Part shown: piece by piece, positions 61,746 to 64,000 of the stretch
Position numbering within the stretch: the first letter of the stretch is position 1
How the letters are laid out: each line of letters starts with the position of its first letter
DNA from: Flectobacillus major DSM 103
GTDB taxonomy: Bacteria > Bacteroidota > Bacteroidia > Cytophagales > Spirosomataceae
Direction of reading: 5' to 3'
NCBI RefSeq assembly: GCF_000427405.1
Contig: NZ_KE386491.1
Location: 1,657,001 to 1,721,000, forward strand
DNA length: 64,000 bases
Position numbers and translations under genes: made by a program
The notes under the pieces: generated by a model
The model's input: the letters and a program-made list of their open reading frames with translations, nothing else
Database searches by the model: none
Told to the model about the DNA's origin: nothing

Positions 61746-61802
61746 AATCAATAACAACTGGTTAATGTTTGATTAACAGAGGTTTAAAGTGCTATTTTTG
61801 GT

Positions 61803-61818
61803 ATCCCTACGAGACCAC
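61803..61818 (+). other. attR core (ATCCCTACGAGACCAC)
   Basis: Exact copy of 17261-17276, the 3' end of tRNA-Arg. To the left is phage DNA; to the right the sequence continues as the displaced tRNA trailer. Confidence 0.9.
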
Positions 61819-61841
61819 GACAGAGATTGTTAGAATGTTAT

Positions 61842-61867
61842 AAGCGAGCTATTTAGCTCGCTTTTTT
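61842..61867 (+). terminator. Displaced native tRNA-Arg terminator
   Basis: AGCGAGCTATTTAGCTCGCT followed by T6, the same stem as the terminator of the sister tRNA-Arg at 14351-14378. It marks original chromosomal DNA right of attR. Confidence 0.85.
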
Positions 61868-61942
61868 GTTTTCCTGCACTTTTAGACTCCTCTCTAATAT
61901 TTCTAAAAATGCCCTAAATCGCTCAATTTAGCCGTTTTTAAA

Positions 61943-61965
61943 TTTTACTAACATTTTTACTAACA
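61943..61965 (+). repeat. Two TTTTACTAACA direct repeats
   Basis: Copies at 61943 and 61955, 12 bp apart, 128 bp upstream of the second integrase. Spacing and position suit integrase-binding sites of a second element. The rest of the 61868-62033 stretch holds no gene. Confidence 0.45.
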
Positions 61966-62033
61966 ATTCGTGGAATGGACTTTGGACTGGTTAAAACTTT
62001 TAATTAATCTTTCATTTATAACAAGTTTTACCG

Positions 62034-62096
62034 ATGAGTAAAAAACAAGTGAGTCCACAACCTACTCTCCACGTTTTACATCCCTTAACATCATGA
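62034..62096 (+). CDS. 20-residue leader ORF overlapping the second integrase start
   Basis: MSKKQVSPQPTLHVLHPLTS ends in a TGA that overlaps the integrase ATG (ATGA). It may couple translation; no evidence that the peptide itself functions. Confidence 0.3.
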   Translation: MSKKQVSPQPTLHVLHPLTS

Positions 62097-63280
62097 CCTT
62101 TTATTATTGGTTTAGAGAAGGTATAAAGCCCGATAAAGGCGTTATTTATTGCGAAATAAGAATTGATGGTGCAAAATCAGTACCTATCTCTACAAAAGTT
62201 AAATTAGCTCGTAAAAACTGGAATTCTGCCGAACAGTGCTTTGAAGGTAAGGATGCTGCCAAGAATGCCAGAATCATTGAGTTCTGGGAACTGAGATTCA
62301 AACAAATCTATCATGAAATCATTAGCGAAAAGCCTAATGAACCTATTGCTCCTACAGAAATATTGATTCGCCATCGTGGAGCAAGCTCACTTGAACGTAA
62401 AGTGCGGCAATATCCAACATTTCTTGAATGTTTTAAGGAGTTCTTGAGAACTCAGGAGGAATTAGTCAAAGCTGACAAGCTGAGTGAGCAAACAGTAAAA
62501 ATCTTTAGAGCTAAGTACATTACGCTAAAAGAATACCTAGCTTTCAAGGGATTAGACAAAATTAAGAGTGATAATATCTCAACAACCCTATGTGAAGAAT
62601 TTAAACATTATCTACTGATTAATAGGTATGAAGCTTCTACTATAGAGAAATACTTATTTCTTATCAAAAGAGTGACAGCCTTTGCCAATAGCAGAGGTTT
62701 GGCTAAATCTAAGCCCTTAGATAACTACAAAATAGAAAAGGCTAAGTCCAAAGACCCTATATCGTTAACGAAGTATGAGTTAGATAAAATGGACAAATTA
62801 GAGTTGAGTGAAAAGCTACGAAAAACCGTAGAGATAGCCCGTTTTTGTGCTGAAACATCACTATCCTTTTGCGATTATAATACACTAGATGAAACAGAAT
62901 ACGAACTTGACGAAGATGGAACACCTTGGATAGTACTTGGTAGAGACAAAAGCGATACCCCACAACGTATTCCATTGAATGATAAAGCCTTAGAAATATT
63001 TAATAAATATGGAGGAGCAGTAGACACTCTCCCTAAAATAAGTAATGCCAATTTGAATAAATATATCAAAGAAATAGCTAAAAAGGCAAGGATACACAAG
63101 CACCTGACTTTTCACACCTCACGAAAGAGCTTTGTTGACTATGTTTTAAACACCTTAGAACTACCCAACACAACGATTCAGGCCATAGTGGGTTGGAAGG
63201 ATAGTAGGCAACTATCAAGGTATGCCAAAGTACAAAACTCAACAATTAAGCGGCAATTCCTGAAAAAAGATATGGGTTAG
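62093..63280 (+). CDS. Second tyrosine integrase, CTnDOT-like
   Basis: A 395-residue Bacteroidota tyrosine recombinase. The catalytic half shows the HTSRKSF box, GWKDSRQLSRYAKV with nucleophile tyrosine, and an upstream CAETSLSFCDY segment. In that segment the usual first catalytic arginine (GLRxSD) is replaced by serine, as known for IntDOT of CTnDOT. The second conserved histidine is Trp. It faces away from the attR core 275 bp upstream, the expected arrangement for another element integrated at the same tRNA. Element genes would continue beyond the window. Confidence 0.88.
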   Translation: MTFYYWFREGIKPDKGVIYCEIRIDGAKSVPISTKVKLARKNWNSAEQCFEGKDAAKNARIIEFWELRFKQIYHEIISEKPNEPIAPTEILIRHRGASSLERKVRQYPTFLECFKEFLRTQEELVKADKLSEQTVKIFRAKYITLKEYLAFKGLDKIKSDNISTTLCEEFKHYLLINRYEASTIEKYLFLIKRVTAFANSRGLAKSKPLDNYKIEKAKSKDPISLTKYELDKMDKLELSEKLRKTVEIARFCAETSLSFCDYNTLDETEYELDEDGTPWIVLGRDKSDTPQRIPLNDKALEIFNKYGGAVDTLPKISNANLNKYIKEIAKKARIHKHLTFHTSRKSFVDYVLNTLELPNTTIQAIVGWKDSRQLSRYAKVQNSTIKRQFLKKDMG

Positions 63281-63518
63281 CATTGGGCCTTTGTTCTTTT
63301 TATTTGGTTCAAAAGGAGGCAATAAAACTGCCAAAAGTTTTATACAATTCCATTGATTGTTTTCAATTATGTAAAATATAAAACTTATGTTACTGGAAAG
63401 GGGTATGTGATAGAAATGGATTAACGAGTAGGGCTTAGCGATGTGGCGATTTTCCAGCAACTCCGCCCAATCCTGTTCCAAAAGTTAATTTGAAATTCTA
63501 TATTTCAATTCATTCCCT

Positions 63519-63553
63519 AAACCGCCATAGTGACAAGCCAATGTTGGCGGTAG
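63519..63553 (-). terminator. Weak candidate terminator
   Basis: CCGCCA and TGGCGG pair across a 17 bp loop just after the stop at 63556 on the minus strand, followed by TTTAGGG. The stretch 63281-63518 contains no credible gene. Confidence 0.35.
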
Positions 63554-63555
63554 TT

Positions 63556-63987
63556 TTACTCCACTTGCTCCAATTCAAATGTTTCAATCGGTGGTGCATA
63601 ATTGTAACCAAATTCTTTTTGTCTTTCTTCAAGCATTTTCTTGCTTAGCGGTGTCAATCCACTTTCTTTAATCAAATTTGAAATCTTGTCCAATTCGGAA
63701 AGAACAGTCTCCGTTTTCATAAAGGGGTAATAGTTCAAATGTCTAATGAAAAATGTAGGGGCAAAACGTGCAAATATTCTTTTGCTTGTCCAGAATGTCT
63801 CTTTGTACTTTCTATTCAAGTCTTCCAAATGTTCTTCATCTACTGTTCTTGTATCAAAATTGCTAATCAAGGGTTCAAAATATGAAATAATAACAACGTC
63901 TCCGAAGCTAAAAAATCCTTTGGACAACTTGTTCCAGTCATAATAAACTCTAAAGGTAGTCTGGTTTATTTCACCGATAAGTCCCAT
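63556..63987 (-). CDS. Unknown protein near window edge
   Basis: A 143-residue protein (MGLIGEINQTTFRVYYDW), aromatic and charged, with a helical second half (ETVLSELDKISNLIKESG). It may be the whole gene; the start lies 13 bp from the window end, so an upstream start cannot be excluded. It is convergent to the second integrase and may belong to that element or to the chromosome. No family recognised. Confidence 0.5.
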   Translation of the reverse strand: MGLIGEINQTTFRVYYDWNKLSKGFFSFGDVVIISYFEPLISNFDTRTVDEEHLEDLNRKYKETFWTSKRIFARFAPTFFIRHLNYYPFMKTETVLSELDKISNLIKESGLTPLSKKMLEERQKEFGYNYAPPIETFELEQVE

Positions 63988-64000
63988 ATATTTGCTTTGC

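Larger units (their letters stand above)
17261..61818. mobile_element. Complete-looking siphovirus-type prophage, about 44.5 kb
   Basis: Bounded by the 16 bp direct repeat in tRNA-Arg. It contains a tyrosine integrase, repressor, replication-like gene, terminase subunits, portal, S49 protease, major capsid protein, tail tube, tape measure (1820 residues, implying a tail near 270 nm), distal tail and lysis genes. No obviously broken structural gene was seen, so it may be inducible. Nearly all phage genes are on the minus strand; integrase, repressor and cargo are on the plus strand. Capsid genes lie transcriptionally before terminase and portal, with DNA-modification-type genes between. Confidence 0.92.

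Noticed and set aside
17261-61818. Mu-like transposable phage
   Set aside because: No MuA/MuB-type genes; a tyrosine integrase and a tRNA core repeat show site-specific integration.
61842-61867. A third tRNA-Arg gene at attR
   Set aside because: Only the last 16 bp of the gene and the terminator are present; no acceptor 5' half or D-arm.
63239-63481. 80-codon minus-strand frame after the second integrase
   Set aside because: Overlaps the integrase 3' end and has no coupling, domain or promoter.

Overview
The window is from a member of the Bacteroidota, most likely a Cytophagales-type environmental bacterium; genus is not resolvable by eye. Support comes from promoters that fit the Bacteroidota consensus (TTTG, 19 bp, TAnnTTTG), the near absence of Shine-Dalgarno sequences, a TANFOR-type surface protein, a DUF4494-type phage protein and a CTnDOT-like integrase.

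Positions 1-17260 are chromosome. They hold a GH29 alpha-L-fucosidase, a HAD phosphatase, an orphan LuxR-type response regulator, a three-gene secreted/outer-membrane operon (beta-barrel, 2059-residue TANFOR protein, FN3 protein), a small unknown gene, an ABC-F ATPase and a lipoprotein. Two tRNA-Arg(ACG) genes with identical promoters flank the ABC-F/lipoprotein pair as a 145 bp inverted repeat.

Positions 17261-61818 are a complete-looking 44.5 kb tailed prophage (siphovirus type) inserted in the 3' end of the plus-strand tRNA-Arg gene. A 16 bp core repeat marks both ends and GTTACACCA arm-type repeats lie beside both. The integrase is at the left end. Almost everything else is on the minus strand, reading right to left: small early genes with a replication-like protein and a tRNA-like gene (57389-51679); tail-tube paralog, tail fibre, S49 protease, major capsid and a second tail-tube paralog (51578-44304); small genes, a ParB-like protein, a TET-associated-type glycosyltransferase, a methylase-like protein and a RarA C-terminal-like protein (44238-37599); terminase, portal, connector, lysis genes, tape measure and distal tail (37525-18758). 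Three copies of a roughly 50-70 bp conserved promoter segment drive separate minus-strand blocks. At the right end an XRE repressor faces an AT-rich palindromic operator region. It is followed by a plus-strand cargo module: a TM2 protein with six 43-residue repeats, a 70-residue protein, a TerB-like/BRCT protein and a lone ScoMcrA-like N-terminal domain. That module is the best candidate for a lysogenic-conversion or defence system.

Beyond 61818 are the displaced tRNA terminator and a second, CTnDOT-like integrase facing away from the attachment site. This suggests another integrative element in tandem that runs past the window edge.
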